64,000 nt of DNA from positions 620,001-684,000 of the forward strand of contig NZ_BAABWK010000002.1 of NCBI RefSeq assembly GCF_040362765.1. The letters run 5' to 3'. Every line of letters starts with the position of its first letter. Position 1 is the first letter of the stretch. This document shows, piece by piece, positions 10,965 through 20,835 of the stretch. Origin of the DNA: Pyruvatibacter sp. HU-CL02332 (GTDB lineage Bacteria; Pseudomonadota; Alphaproteobacteria; CGMCC-115125). The translations under genes were made by a program, and so were the position numbers. A model generated the notes under the pieces. The model searched no databases. It was not told where the DNA came from and was given only the letters and a program-made list of their open reading frames with translations.

Positions 10965-12305
10965 ATGATATCGGTTCACATGCACACAAAACTGCTCAAA
11001 AATCTGCGCCAAGGCGCGCTTTCTGCACGCGCCAACGCGTTTCGCGGACTGACTCTTGCTATTGCATCTGTGGGCCTGGCCGCCCTGCTCTCTGGCCCAT
11101 CATCGGCCCAGATGGTGCAAAAAATTGCAGCTATTGTGAATGATAGCGTCATCTCCGGTTATGATCTGGAGCAGCGACTTGGGCTCGTGTTCGCAACGGC
11201 TGGTGTCCCTCGCACGCCGGAAAATGTAGAGCGAATTCGACCTCAGATTTTGCGAGCTCTCGTCGACGAGCGTCTGCAAATTCAAGAAGCTCTGGATAAA
11301 AACATTGATGTTGATGATGCTGATATTGACCAGTCCATCGAGCGTCTGGGCGGGCGGAGCAACATGTCCCTGGAGCAGATCCAGGAGTTTCTGCAATCCG
11401 TCAATGTGAATGTGGACACACTGCGCAATCAGGTCTTTGCTGAACTTGCGTGGAACGAACTGGTGGAAAGCCGTTTTGGACCACGAGTCACCGTAACTGA
11501 TACGGAAATCGACACGGTACTTGAGCGGATCATCAATCAGTCTGAGCTGGCATCCTACCTCGTGTCGGAGGTTCTGGTATCTGTGGAAACACCGGAAGAC
11601 GAAACGCGCGCTCGAGCGGCAGCTGCGCAATTGGTTGATCAGTTGAGGCAGGGCGGTGATATCCGCGCTATTGCGGGGCAGTTCAGCCAAGCACCGACAG
11701 CTGCCAATGGCGGCGATGCCGGGTGGATCATCGACGGACAGCTCTCAAGCGCGCTGAATTCATCGTTGCGTGTTTTGAAAATCGGAGAGACATCGGATCC
11801 AATCCGGACTGTTGCGGGCTATCACATTCTCCAATTGCGGGATCGTCGGCTGAGCGGAGACCAAATGGATCCCATGGATGCCACCATCACCATTGAAGCC
11901 ATCAACATACCCTTCACCGAGGGCATGCCCCGCGCAAAGCTGGAACGCACAGGCAATGCAATTGGTGAGGCTCTCAAAACCCCGATGGCATGTGGTGAAC
12001 TGGAGTCGTTCGCCAAAAAGCTCGATCCAAACTCGCGCTTCAGCCGGATCGAAGATCGGGCAATGCGCGCATTTCCTGCACCTGCTCGCCCCGCACTCAT
12101 GGAACTTGAGGTGAACAAGTGGGGCGCGCCTCAACGAACCCCGGATGGCATCGAACTTGTTGTGCTGTGCAATCGCAATATGGTCGAACGTCAATTGCCC
12201 AGCAGGAATGATATCGAAAACCAGCTGTTCAATCAGGAACTGGCCATGATGTCTCGCCGCTATCTACGTGATCTGCGACGCAATGCTGTTGTCGAAATGC
12301 GGTGA
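10965..12305 (+). CDS. surA: SurA-type periplasmic peptidyl-prolyl isomerase / chaperone
   Basis: SurA escorts outer-membrane proteins such as LptD through the periplasm. The 446-residue product has a signal peptide (hydrophobic LAIASVGLAALLSG, cleavage near SSAQ), an N-terminal SurA domain starting MVQKIAAIVNDSVISGYDLEQR, and one clear parvulin domain (about residues 195-290: ASYLVSEVLVS to GYHILQLRDRR). E. coli SurA has two parvulin domains; the second here is weak or absent, as is common in Alphaproteobacteria. An alternative start five codons later is possible. The stop overlaps the GTG start of pdxA. Confidence 0.9.
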   Translation: MISVHMHTKLLKNLRQGALSARANAFRGLTLAIASVGLAALLSGPSSAQMVQKIAAIVNDSVISGYDLEQRLGLVFATAGVPRTPENVERIRPQILRALVDERLQIQEALDKNIDVDDADIDQSIERLGGRSNMSLEQIQEFLQSVNVNVDTLRNQVFAELAWNELVESRFGPRVTVTDTEIDTVLERIINQSELASYLVSEVLVSVETPEDETRARAAAAQLVDQLRQGGDIRAIAGQFSQAPTAANGGDAGWIIDGQLSSALNSSLRVLKIGETSDPIRTVAGYHILQLRDRRLSGDQMDPMDATITIEAINIPFTEGMPRAKLERTGNAIGEALKTPMACGELESFAKKLDPNSRFSRIEDRAMRAFPAPARPALMELEVNKWGAPQRTPDGIELVVLCNRNMVERQLPSRNDIENQLFNQELAMMSRRYLRDLRRNAVVEMR

Positions 12306-13336
12306 GCAAGACAATTGACCCTGTTTCCCTGCCGTTGGCTGTCACCATGGGTGAACCGGCTGGTATTGGTGGGGAGATAGTTCTCAAGGCTTGGGCTGAT
12401 CGGGATGCATCCGGTTTGCCCCCCTTCGTGGCCATTGATGACCCGGCCAGACTTGAGAAAATTGCCAAACAACTTGGTCTTATTGTCCCTCTGACCTTGG
12501 TTGGCAGTGGCTCTGAAGCCGTGAGTGCGTTTTCGGCTGCATTGCCGGTGGCGGAACTTGATGAACCGCTGACCCCACCGGCAGTGCCGGGAACTACCAA
12601 CGTGGCGCATGGCGAAACCGTTATCAGCTCGATTGAAGTAGCCACTCAATGGGTGTTTGAGGGCCAGGCCAGTGCAGTGGTCACCAATCCCATTCAAAAG
12701 CAAAGCCTCTATGAGGCTGGCTTCAGATATCCGGGCCACACGGAGTATCTTGCGGCACTGACCGGCGCTGAGGGTGCGCCTGTCATGATGTTGGTGTCGC
12801 CACAGATGCGCGTGGTGCCCGTGACCATCCACATCCCGCTGGCTGAAGTTGCACAGCAACTGACGACACAGGCCATCATCCACGCGGGGCGCGTGACTGC
12901 CCAAAGCCTGCGTAACGACTTTCAGATCCGCTCGCCACGCCTGGCTGTGGCGGGGCTCAACCCGCATGCCGGTGAGGGCGGCACCATTGGCGCCGAGGAA
13001 GACACCATCATTGCGCCGGCTATTGAAGCATTGAAGTCCGAAGGCATTCGCGTGTCAGGCCCCTACCCGGCAGACACGCTTTTCCATGCCCGGGCTCGAG
13101 AGAATGCTGACGCGTTCTTGTGCATGTATCACGATCAAGCCCTCATTCCGCTCAAGACGCTTGATTTCGATCGTGGGGTCAACATGACGCTTGGCTTGCC
13201 GCTTGTTCGAACATCGCCTGACCATGGCACGGCACTTGATATTGCAGGATCAGGTAGCGCAAACCCGGAAAGTTTCATTGAAGCCCTCAAGCTGGCGGCG
13301 TTGTGCGCGGCCAACAGAAGGCTTCAGATACAATGA
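12302..13336 (+). CDS. pdxA: 4-hydroxythreonine-4-phosphate dehydrogenase
   Basis: PdxA oxidises 4-phosphohydroxy-L-threonine in the DXP-dependent pathway to pyridoxal phosphate. It starts with GTG overlapping the surA stop (GTGA), giving 344 residues. Family motifs are visible: [19 protein letters not shown] near the N-terminus, the substrate loop [12 protein letters not shown], and the metal-site blocks [13 protein letters not shown] and [12 protein letters not shown]. The gene order surA-pdxA-rsmA is conserved from gamma- to Alphaproteobacteria. Its 3' end overlaps rsmA by ATGA. Confidence 0.97.
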   Translation: MSKTIDPVSLPLAVTMGEPAGIGGEIVLKAWADRDASGLPPFVAIDDPARLEKIAKQLGLIVPLTLVGSGSEAVSAFSAALPVAELDEPLTPPAVPGTTNVAHGETVISSIEVATQWVFEGQASAVVTNPIQKQSLYEAGFRYPGHTEYLAALTGAEGAPVMMLVSPQMRVVPVTIHIPLAEVAQQLTTQAIIHAGRVTAQSLRNDFQIRSPRLAVAGLNPHAGEGGTIGAEEDTIIAPAIEALKSEGIRVSGPYPADTLFHARARENADAFLCMYHDQALIPLKTLDFDRGVNMTLGLPLVRTSPDHGTALDIAGSGSANPESFIEALKLAALCAANRRLQIQ

Positions 13337-14163
13337 GCGATGATGGTTTGCCGCCCCTGCGCGATGTAATCGCAGAACATGGTCTCGATGCGCGCAAGTC
13401 GTTGGGACAGCACTTTCTTCTTGATCTCAACCTCACCCGCCGCATCGCTCGCGTTGCGGGCGACCTTGGCGAGCACGACACAATTGAAGTGGGGCCTGGC
13501 CCCGGTGGGCTTACACGCGCATTGCTGATGGAAGGCGCCAAGCGTGTGGTTGCTGTTGAACGGGACGAGCGCGCATCAGCAGCTCTTGCTGAAGTGGGGC
13601 GGACCTATGCCGGGCGCTTCTCACTTGTTGAAGCGGATGCAATGGCGGTTGATGAGGCTGATCACATAACCGGCCCAGCCCGGATCGTGGCCAACCTGCC
13701 CTACAACATTTCGACAGCTTTATTGTTGAAATGGCTCAGCCTGGACCCTTGGCCGTCCTGGCTCGTGTCGATGACGCTCATGTTTCAGAAAGAAGTCGCT
13801 GAGCGGGTTGTAGCCGCGCCCGGCAGCAAAGCCTACGGACGATTGTCGGTCATTTCGCAATGGCGAACAGATGCCTATATCGCCTTTGACGTGGACCCCC
13901 GTGCTTTCACCCCGCCACCGAAGGTGATGTCCAGCATCGTGCATATGACCCCAAAGGCAATGGGGCCGGACGACCCGCCCCTGCACGCTGTGGAGAAAGT
14001 GACTGCGGCAGCATTCGGGCAACGCCGGAAAATGCTGCGGGCATCTTTGAAACAGGTTTTTCAAGACCCGGAGGCAATATGCGAGCAGGTGGGCATCAAG
14101 CCAACTGAGCGGGCCGAACGCCTCACGGTGGACAATTTTCTGGATCTTGCACGCCTACTCTAG
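13333..14163 (+). CDS. rsmA: 16S rRNA (adenine1518/1519-N6)-dimethyltransferase
   Basis: RsmA (KsgA) dimethylates two adjacent adenines in helix 45 of 16S rRNA late in 30S assembly. The start [16 protein letters not shown] overlaps the pdxA stop (ATGA) and gives 276 residues. The SAM site is seen in [10 protein letters not shown] and [14 protein letters not shown], and the catalytic motif is NLPYNIS. The C-terminal domain contains [13 protein letters not shown]. It is the last gene of the lptF-rsmA run; a short imperfect hairpin follows at 14165-14178 without a T tract. Confidence 0.97.
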   Translation: MSDDGLPPLRDVIAEHGLDARKSLGQHFLLDLNLTRRIARVAGDLGEHDTIEVGPGPGGLTRALLMEGAKRVVAVERDERASAALAEVGRTYAGRFSLVEADAMAVDEADHITGPARIVANLPYNISTALLLKWLSLDPWPSWLVSMTLMFQKEVAERVVAAPGSKAYGRLSVISQWRTDAYIAFDVDPRAFTPPPKVMSSIVHMTPKAMGPDDPPLHAVEKVTAAAFGQRRKMLRASLKQVFQDPEAICEQVGIKPTERAERLTVDNFLDLARLL

Positions 14164-14327
14164 CAGCGGAACTCCGCTAGAAATGACGCGGATCAATAAG
14201 GCAGCATTTTGCGTCCATGCCATGTTGTGGGCAGGCGCAGCCGGTGGCAAAGTACCGGCCAACAAATGACTGACAATATGTCGGCACGTGCATCACCACA
14301 TGCACCCACAGAGGATGGATCCAACAC

Positions 14328-15461
14328 ATGGCAACGCTCAATTACCTCAATACGACACACATTGATTTCGGCTCGCGTTCAATGGTGGCTGACACCATGA
14401 AGCAGCTCGGCATCAAGCGCCCGATGATTGTGACCGACAAAGGCATTGTCGCCGCCGGCATCCTCGACAAGGTGCGCGAGGCAATGGGCAATGAATTTTC
14501 GCCCGAAATTTTTGACGGCACACCTGAAAATCCAACCGAAGAGGCGACCCTTGAAGCCCTTGCTCAATACAAAGACGCAGGGTGCGATGGGGTGATTAGT
14601 CTTGGCGGCGGATCGTCGATGGATCTGGCAAAGGGGCTTGTTCTTCTGGCTACGCATGAGGGTGATCTAACCCAGTTCGCAGCGATTGAGGGCGGCGGCG
14701 GGCTCATTGGCGAGACAGCACCGCACATCGCAATGCCAACTACTGCCGGCACTGGCTCGGAAGTTTCTGTGGGTTCGGTGATCATCACCAAAGATGGCCG
14801 CAAGCTAATTTTTGCCAGCCAGCACCTGATCCCAAAGGTTGCACTGTGTGATCCCGATCTGACGATGGGCCTGCCTGCCCGCCTTACGGCAGCGACCGGC
14901 ATGGATGCTATCACGCACTGCATTGAGGCCGTGATTTCACCGATGGATAATCCCCCAGCAGAAGCCGTTGGTCTTGATGGCCTGCGCCGGGCGTTCAAGA
15001 TGGGATATCTGGAAAAGGCTGTTGCTGACGGGCAGGACAAAGACGCGCGCTACAACATGATGATGGCTGCGAGCGAAGGCGCCATGGCCTTTATCAAGGG
15101 TCTTGGTGCTGTTCATTCCATGAGCCATGCATGCGGTCGCATCAAGGAACTGAAACTGCACCACGGCACTCTGAATGCCGTCATCCTTCCGGCAGTCCTG
15201 CGCTACAACGCTGATTTTGTTGGCGACAAATATGACCGCATTCGCGAAGCGATGGGTCTGGCTGCCAATGCTGACCTGGCTGATGAAATCGAAGCCCTGA
15301 ATGCACGCATCGGCATTCCCAAAAATCTTGGTGAGATGGGTGTATCCATGGACACGCCGGGCATTGTTGAGAATGCTGTGACGGATGTCAGCACCTTCAC
15401 CAATCCGCGCCCGCTGGAAGCCAGCGACTACGAAAAACTGTTTGAGCAGGCAATCGGCTAA
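14328..15461 (+). CDS. Iron-containing alcohol dehydrogenase
   Basis: This is a group III (Fe-ADH) NAD(P)-dependent alcohol dehydrogenase of 377 residues. The N-terminal Rossmann-like domain has GVISLGGGSSMDLAKG. The dehydroquinate-synthase-like helical domain carries PTTAGTGSEVS and the metal-binding histidines in GMDAITHCIEA and AVHSMSHACG. The substrate cannot be read from sequence; relatives act on 1,3-propanediol, butanol, lactaldehyde or hydroxybutyrate. A zinc-type alcohol dehydrogenase follows 52 bp downstream on the same strand, suggesting a two-gene unit in alcohol/aldehyde metabolism. A gap of 164 bp from rsmA suggests its own promoter. Confidence 0.92.
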   Translation: MATLNYLNTTHIDFGSRSMVADTMKQLGIKRPMIVTDKGIVAAGILDKVREAMGNEFSPEIFDGTPENPTEEATLEALAQYKDAGCDGVISLGGGSSMDLAKGLVLLATHEGDLTQFAAIEGGGGLIGETAPHIAMPTTAGTGSEVSVGSVIITKDGRKLIFASQHLIPKVALCDPDLTMGLPARLTAATGMDAITHCIEAVISPMDNPPAEAVGLDGLRRAFKMGYLEKAVADGQDKDARYNMMMAASEGAMAFIKGLGAVHSMSHACGRIKELKLHHGTLNAVILPAVLRYNADFVGDKYDRIREAMGLAANADLADEIEALNARIGIPKNLGEMGVSMDTPGIVENAVTDVSTFTNPRPLEASDYEKLFEQAIG

Positions 15462-15513
15462 TCCGCCCACCGCCCCTGCTCCAATACCCACACCGATACA
15501 AGGAAGCACCTCG

Positions 15514-16563
15514 ATGAAGAGCCAATCCATTGTCGCCTATGGCGAAGCCCTGGAAGAAACCACATCAGATACCCCCGAGCCCAAAGGCCGCGAAGTTCTG
15601 GTGAAAGTTTCCCACTGTGGCGTATGCCACTCAGATGTTCATCTGCACGACGGACATTTCGACATGGGTGGTGGCAACCAGTTGGACGTGAAAGGTGGTC
15701 GCAAGCTGCCATTCACGCTCGGCCATGAGATTGAAGGTGTCGTGGAAGCGGTTGGCCCAGATGTCGAAGGTATCAAGCCGGGCGATGACTATGTGGTCTA
15801 TCCCTGGATCGGCTGTGGTGAATGCGCCGTATGCGAACGTGGTGACGAGCACTATTGCGGTAAGCCGCGCCAGCTTGGCATCAACATTGCCGGCGGATTT
15901 GCGACCCATGTTCTTGTACCGGACCAGAAATATCTTCTGGACCGCACAGGCGTGACCCCGGGCCTTGCTGCTACTTACATGTGTTCGGGTCTTACGGCCT
16001 ACTCCGCCCTCAAGCGGATTGGCGAACCGGGACCGGACGACAAGGTCGTCATTGTTGGCTGTGGTGGTGTTGGCATGATGGGCATTCAGTTCGCCCGTGC
16101 CCTGCTCTCTTCAGCGCCGCTTGCTGCTGATGTTGACCCCGGCAAGTTGCAGGCAGCACAGGGTGCCGGTGCTGCGGCCGTCTATAACCCCAAAGATGAA
16201 GATGCAATCAAGCAGGTCATCGCCGACACAAATGGTGGTGCGTATGCGGCAATTGATTTTGTGGGCTCTGAATCATCGCTCGCCTTTGCATCGTCTGTTG
16301 TCCGCAAGGGTGGTCAGGTTGTTGTGGTTGGATTGTTTGGTGGCGGATTTGCCATGCCGATCCCGATGTTCCCAATGCGGGCGCTCACCATAGGCGGCTC
16401 ATTTGTGGGTTCACCGCAGGAAGCGTCCGACATGATGGAACTGGTACGCGCGGGGAAGGTTGATCCAATCCCCGTTGAGCAACGCGGCATGGATAAAGCA
16501 ACACAGTCACTTGAGGATCTTCGTCAGGGATCTGTTCTGGGCCGCGTGGTGCTTGTTCCGTAG
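15514..16563 (+). CDS. Zinc-dependent (MDR) alcohol dehydrogenase
   Basis: This is a medium-chain dehydrogenase of 349 residues starting MKSQSIVAYGEALEE behind an AAGGAAG ribosome-binding site at 15500-15506. The catalytic zinc ligands are the cysteine of HCGVCHSD and the GHE motif in FTLGHEIEG. The four structural-zinc cysteines are present in GCGECAVCERGDEHYC. The NAD(P) site is VIVGCGGVGMMGIQ. An insertion GGGNQLDVKGGRKLPF lies between the first zinc ligand and GHE. The substrate is unknown. Pairing with the iron-type enzyme upstream suggests both handle related alcohols. Confidence 0.92.
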   Translation: MKSQSIVAYGEALEETTSDTPEPKGREVLVKVSHCGVCHSDVHLHDGHFDMGGGNQLDVKGGRKLPFTLGHEIEGVVEAVGPDVEGIKPGDDYVVYPWIGCGECAVCERGDEHYCGKPRQLGINIAGGFATHVLVPDQKYLLDRTGVTPGLAATYMCSGLTAYSALKRIGEPGPDDKVVIVGCGGVGMMGIQFARALLSSAPLAADVDPGKLQAAQGAGAAAVYNPKDEDAIKQVIADTNGGAYAAIDFVGSESSLAFASSVVRKGGQVVVVGLFGGGFAMPIPMFPMRALTIGGSFVGSPQEASDMMELVRAGKVDPIPVEQRGMDKATQSLEDLRQGSVLGRVVLVP

Positions 16564-16569
16564 AGACCG

Positions 16570-17208
16570 CTAAAGGCCTTCGCGGAGGCCTTTCACGAAC
16601 CCATCAAGGCCAGTCTGACGCGGGCGCTTCAAGCGTTCCGCGTCCAGAATGGCCCTTATTTGCGCGCTGCTTTGCGCGATGTCCTGATTGACGATGATGT
16701 AGTCATATTCAGCCCAGTGGCTCATCTCGTCAGCGGCCTTGGACATGCGACTGGCCACGACTTCGGCGCTGTCCTGAGCACGGGAATGCAGACGCCTTTC
16801 AAGCTCCTGCGTGGAGGGCGGCAATATGAAAATGCTCACCACATCAGCTCCGGCATTCTGCTTGAGCTGTTGTGTCCCCTGCCAGTCAATGTCGAACAGG
16901 ACATCCTGACCACTCGCCAGTGCTTCTTCCACCGGCGCTTTGGGCGTGCCGTAGTAGTTGTCAAAAACTTTGGCGTGTTCGAGGAATTCGCGGCGGTTCA
17001 CCATCAGCCCGAATTCTTCCACCGACGCAAAGTAGTAATCCTTGCCATCCACTTCCCCAGGGCGCGGCGCGCGCGTGGTGGCAGAAACTGACATGACGAT
17101 TTCGTCGTCTGTTTCCAGCAGACCGCGAGACAGTGTCGTTTTGCCAGCGCCTGATGGCGACGACATGACGAACATCAATCCGCGTCGGTTGATTGAAATC
17201 TCACTCAA
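16570..17208 (-). CDS. gmk: Guanylate kinase
   Basis: Gmk phosphorylates GMP to GDP with ATP. The P-loop SSPSGAGKTT is near the N-terminus and the GMP-binding block TTRAPRPGEVDGKDYYF follows. I place the start at a TTG (17208) that overlaps the yicC stop region by 8 bp, giving 212 residues; an ATG at 17175 giving 201 residues is the alternative. It is the last gene of the fabD-to-gmk minus-strand cluster, which is the usual place of gmk in Alphaproteobacteria, directly after yicC. It converges on the zinc alcohol dehydrogenase with a 6-bp gap. Confidence 0.95.
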   Translation of the reverse strand: MSEISINRRGLMFVMSSPSGAGKTTLSRGLLETDDEIVMSVSATTRAPRPGEVDGKDYYFASVEEFGLMVNRREFLEHAKVFDNYYGTPKAPVEEALASGQDVLFDIDWQGTQQLKQNAGADVVSIFILPPSTQELERRLHSRAQDSAEVVASRMSKAADEMSHWAEYDYIIVNQDIAQSSAQIRAILDAERLKRPRQTGLDGFVKGLREGL

Positions 17209-18088
17209 CGTTTTGCACCTGTTCGCGTAGCTGTTCGATGGCGGCCTTGAGATCAAGACCTATGCGCGTGAGCTCCGTGTCCGATGACTTTGAGCACAGC
17301 GTGTTGGCTTCCCGGTTGAATTCCTGCGCCAGAAAATCAAGCTTCCGGCCAACTGAAACGCCTTCCGCCAAGAGCGTTCTGGCTTGCGCAATGTGGGCGC
17401 GCAGCCGGTCCAGTTCTTCGCGGATGTCCGCCTTGCCGGCCAGCATGGCAACTTCCTGAATGATCCGCTCTTCGGGCATGTCTGCGCGGTCTGCCAGAAG
17501 CTCCGCCACCTGCACCTCCAGCTTGCTGCGAATGGCCTCAGGTGCCGTCACTGCAAGTGCATCTGCCTGCGCAACAAGCTGGTCAATTTCACTTAACACG
17601 CTCTCAAGGATTGTCTGGAGTTTGCTGCCTTCATCCGTCCTGGCGGATACGAGGCTCTCCACCGCATCATCAAACGTCGCGGCCACGGCCTTAAGCCGGG
17701 CAGCTGTTTCGTCTTCGTCTGTGTCCGGCTCGGCGACTTCAATGACACCACGAATGCCCAACACGGCATCCAGTGTTGGTGGCTCCGTCCCCAGTCCTGT
17801 GGCCAATTCTTTGAGATCAGCCATGAGCTTGGTGGCGAGTGCTGCATTGACCCGCACATCGGTGCCGGCATTTTCCCGTTCAATGTTGATGAAGACCTGA
17901 ACTGCGCCGCGCTTGAGCTTGGCCTGAAGCGCTTTTTTTAAACCTGGTTCAAGTGCCTCTAGCCCATTGGGCATCCGCATTCGGATATCAAGACCGCGTG
18001 CGTTGACGGTCTTGAGCTCCCAATGCCAGCGCCAGTCAGCGCGAGATCCGTCGGCGCGACCGAATCCCGTCATGCTTTGTATTTTCAT
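17201..18088 (-). CDS. yicC: YicC family endoribonuclease
   Basis: The YicC family has been described as an endoribonuclease taking part in RNA decay. The 295-residue product has the family hallmark start SMTGFGRADGSRADWRWHWELKTVNARGL-type N-terminus and the C-terminal DUF1732 block GRKLDFLAQEFNREANTLCSKS followed by a helix ending EQLREQVQNVE. It sits 9 bp downstream of mltG and runs into gmk with overlapping ends, so all three are probably co-transcribed. Identification is by whole-protein similarity, as there is no simple catalytic motif to read. Confidence 0.94.
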   Translation of the reverse strand: MKIQSMTGFGRADGSRADWRWHWELKTVNARGLDIRMRMPNGLEALEPGLKKALQAKLKRGAVQVFINIERENAGTDVRVNAALATKLMADLKELATGLGTEPPTLDAVLGIRGVIEVAEPDTDEDETAARLKAVAATFDDAVESLVSARTDEGSKLQTILESVLSEIDQLVAQADALAVTAPEAIRSKLEVQVAELLADRADMPEERIIQEVAMLAGKADIREELDRLRAHIAQARTLLAEGVSVGRKLDFLAQEFNREANTLCSKSSDTELTRIGLDLKAAIEQLREQVQNVE

Positions 18089-18097
18089 GGACGCACC

Positions 18098-19135
18098 TTA
18101 GCGCAGTCCGCGCTCACGCTGTATCCGTCTCCACACACGTACATTCTGCTCGTGCTGGCGATTGGTCTTTGCAAAAGCGTGGCCGCCTGTGCCATCCGCA
18201 ACAAAAAACAGGTAATCCGTCTCTGCCGGGTTCAATACTGCAGCAATCGCAGCTTCCCCGGGATTAGCAATTGGCGTCGGGGGAAGTCCATCAATCTGAT
18301 AGGTGTTGTATGGGGTGGCAGCATTTATTTCCGAACGGCGTATGCGGCGGCCAAGAGGCCCCTCGCCGTTGGTAATTCCATAAATAATGGTTGGGTCGGA
18401 CTGGAGCCGCATGCCCTTTCGCAAGCGATTGATAAAGACGCTTGCAGCCTTGTCACGCTCATCGCCCTTGCCGGTCTCCTTCTCCACAATCGAGGCGAGC
18501 ACCAGGGCTTCTTCAATGGTGTTGAACGGCAGATCTTCCTGACGGTCATCCCACAGGTCATTGATGACCTTTCGCTGGGCCTTACGCATACGGTCCACGA
18601 CGTCCTGACGCGATGTACCGCGGGTTACCAGATAGGTTTCGGGCAGGAGAGACCCTTCAGCAGGAACAATGGGAACGCTCCCGGTCAATACGGGCTGAAG
18701 CTTGAGATGCTCTACGACTTCCCATGAGGTCATGCCCTCGAAGACAGTGATGGAATGAAGGATGGGTTTTCCTTCAACCAGAATGCGCATGATTTCGCGC
18801 ATGCTGGCGTGGCGTGGAATTTCGTACTCACCGGCTTTCAGAGCTGAAGCTTTGCGGTGCACTTCTACGCCAACCCGGAACATCAGCGCATCTGCCACAA
18901 GGCCTTCACGCTCGAGCTGATTGGCAATGCGTGCAAGCCCGGACCCTTCTTCAATCAGGACTGTAGTTCGGGCAGGAATGTCACTTGGGCCGACGAAGCC
19001 GCGCCACGCGATCCACATCGGTGCGCCCACGACGAGGAGCGCCACCAGAAATGAAATGGTGAAGAAAGTAATCGCTCGCAGGAAACGCCGCTTGGGCTTT
19101 TCTGGTTTGGTCGGTGGAGTAGACGTCTCAGTCAT
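18098..19135 (-). CDS. mltG: Endolytic transglycosylase MltG
   Basis: MltG cleaves nascent peptidoglycan glycan strands in the inner membrane and sets strand length. It has a cytoplasmic proline/lysine-rich tail (about residues 1-18), one membrane anchor (about 20-42: ITFFTISFLVALLVVGAPMW), a LysM-like region, then the YceG domain with EKETGKGDERDKAASVFINR carrying the catalytic glutamate, and MRLQSDPTIIYGI. The 345-residue length fits. It lies in the fab cluster after fabF with a 64-bp gap, the normal order in the class. Confidence 0.95.
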   Translation of the reverse strand: MTETSTPPTKPEKPKRRFLRAITFFTISFLVALLVVGAPMWIAWRGFVGPSDIPARTTVLIEEGSGLARIANQLEREGLVADALMFRVGVEVHRKASALKAGEYEIPRHASMREIMRILVEGKPILHSITVFEGMTSWEVVEHLKLQPVLTGSVPIVPAEGSLLPETYLVTRGTSRQDVVDRMRKAQRKVINDLWDDRQEDLPFNTIEEALVLASIVEKETGKGDERDKAASVFINRLRKGMRLQSDPTIIYGITNGEGPLGRRIRRSEINAATPYNTYQIDGLPPTPIANPGEAAIAAVLNPAETDYLFFVADGTGGHAFAKTNRQHEQNVRVWRRIQRERGLR

Positions 19136-19199
19136 GGCGGCGATTTCTACCTTGATCGGGCCTGCAAGAGCCAGCTCGGGTGGGAAGCGTCAGCCCTGT

Positions 19200-20474
19200 T
19201 TATGCCTCAACTGCCTTAAAGACGAGTGAAGCATTTGTGCCGCCAAAACCGAAGGAATTGGACAGTGCGATATTCACATTCCGCTCCCGCTTGGTGTTAG
19301 CCACAAGATCAAGGGACGTCTCTACAGACGGATTGTCCAGATTGATGGTGGGCGGCACGACATTGTCGCGAATGGCGAGCATGGAGAAGATGCCCTCAAT
19401 CGCACCAGCAGCACCCAGGAGGTGCCCGACTGCAGACTTGGTGGATGACATTGAGACGTCCACCTTCTCAGAACCAAACAGGCGCTCTACTGCCCGCAGT
19501 TCAATCTCATCACCCAGTGGTGTGGATGTGCCGTGTGCATTCACATAGTCGATGTCTTCAGGCGATATGCCTGCACGCTCAATAGCCATCTTCATTGAGC
19601 GGTAAGCGCCGTCGCCATCTTCTGCGGGGGCTGTAATGTGATAGGCGTCACCGGACATGCCGTAGCCAACAACCTCGGCGTAGATCTTCGCGCCGCGTGC
19701 TTTGGCGTGTTCGTATTCCTCGACCACAACCACACCAGCGCCCTCGCCCATGACAAAACCGTCGCGGTCTTTGTCATAGGGACGTGAGCCTTTTTCCGGC
19801 GTGTCATTGAACCCGGTTGAAAGGGCGCGGCATGCGCAGAAGCCGCCGATGCCCAGCGGCGAGATGGCGCCTTCAGCACCACCGGCAACCATGACATCTG
19901 CGTCGCCGAACATGACCATGCGTGCCGCGTCACCAATGGCATGCGCGCCGGTGGAACAGGCCGTTACCACTGAGTGGTTCGGGCCTTTGAGGCCCCAGCG
20001 AATTGAGGCGTAGCCGGATGTCAGATTGATTAGGCGGCCGGGAATAAAGAACGGCGACAGACGACGCAGGCCCTTGTTGTGAAGGGTCAGTGCCCCTTCT
20101 TCGATACCGGGAAGCCCACCGATGCCAGAACCAATAATCACGCCGGACCGGATCTGATCTTCGTACTCTTCTGGATGCCAGTCAGCATCATCCAGTGCCT
20201 GCTTGGCGGCCGCCTGCGAATAGATGATGAAATCATCCATGCGTTTGGCTTCCTTAGGCTCAACCCATTCGTCCTGATTGAACGTGCCGTCCGTGCCATC
20301 ACCGCGCTTCACTTCGCAGGCGATGGTGCAGGGATATCCGGAGGCATCAAACTTGGTGATCTGTCCGGCACCGGACTGGCCATCAAGGAGCCGTGACCAT
20401 GTTGTTTCAACGCCGGTCCCAAGGGGCGTTACAAGGCCCATGCCCGTAACCACTGCGCGTCTCAGCTCAACCAT
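19200..20474 (-). CDS. fabF: 3-oxoacyl-[acyl-carrier-protein] synthase II
   Basis: FabF condenses malonyl-ACP with acyl-ACP during fatty-acid elongation. The 424-residue product has the KAS II triad: the cysteine in VTACSTGAHAIG, the first histidine in NAHGTSTPLGD and the second in AVGHLLGAAG. The start MVELRRAVVTGMG is preceded by AGGAGA. It follows acpP with 121 bp between, in which an inverted repeat sits (20535-20564). Confidence 0.98.
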   Translation of the reverse strand: MVELRRAVVTGMGLVTPLGTGVETTWSRLLDGQSGAGQITKFDASGYPCTIACEVKRGDGTDGTFNQDEWVEPKEAKRMDDFIIYSQAAAKQALDDADWHPEEYEDQIRSGVIIGSGIGGLPGIEEGALTLHNKGLRRLSPFFIPGRLINLTSGYASIRWGLKGPNHSVVTACSTGAHAIGDAARMVMFGDADVMVAGGAEGAISPLGIGGFCACRALSTGFNDTPEKGSRPYDKDRDGFVMGEGAGVVVVEEYEHAKARGAKIYAEVVGYGMSGDAYHITAPAEDGDGAYRSMKMAIERAGISPEDIDYVNAHGTSTPLGDEIELRAVERLFGSEKVDVSMSSTKSAVGHLLGAAGAIEGIFSMLAIRDNVVPPTINLDNPSVETSLDLVANTKRERNVNIALSNSFGFGGTNASLVFKAVEA

Positions 20475-20534
20475 GGATGTCTCCTAGATGGGTATAGAGG
20501 GACGGATGTAAGGATCACCCGTCAGATAGCAATA

Positions 20535-20564
20535 CGGACGGGCATGCTGATGCACACCCGTCCG
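20535..20564 (-). other. Inverted repeat between acpP and fabF
   Basis: CGGACGGG (20535-20542) pairs perfectly with CCCGTCCG (20557-20564), and GCAT/ATGC can pair inside. In the direction of transcription (minus strand) no T tract follows directly, so it is more likely an RNA-stabilising or attenuating hairpin that could set the excess of acpP over fabF mRNA than a full terminator. This role is inference. Confidence 0.5.
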
Positions 20565-20595
20565 CCAAAAAGTCTAGTTCTCAAGCCGCATCAGC

Positions 20596-20835
20596 TTAGC
20601 TGCTGGCGTTTTCCTTGATGAACTTGATTGCATCGCCAACCGTCAGGATGGTTTCAGCAGCATCATCAGGGATTTCGACTTCGAATTCTTCTTCGAAAGC
20701 CATAACCAGCTCGACGGTATCCAGGCTGTCTGCGCCCAGATCGTCAATGAAGCTGGCATTTTCGGTGACCTTGTCGGCTTCAACGCCAAGGTGCTCAACA
20801 ACGATCTTTTTGACGTTCTCTGCGATGTCACTCAT
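20596..20835 (-). CDS. acpP: Acyl carrier protein
   Basis: AcpP carries acyl chains on a 4'-phosphopantetheine arm. The 79-residue acidic protein has the attachment serine at S37 in [10 protein letters not shown] and the start [17 protein letters not shown]. The purine-rich AGAGAAGAAA upstream is the likely ribosome-binding site. It stands between fabG and fabF, separated by 305 and 121 bp, so it is probably expressed partly from its own promoter, as in E. coli. Confidence 0.98.
   Translation of the reverse strand: MSDIAENVKKIVVEHLGVEADKVTENASFIDDLGADSLDTVELVMAFEEEFEVEIPDDAAETILTVGDAIKFIKENASS

Noticed and set aside
12260-12967. Long minus-strand open frame under pdxA
   Set aside because: The plus strand encodes an unmistakable PdxA with coupled neighbours; the antisense frame has low-complexity, non-protein-like composition.
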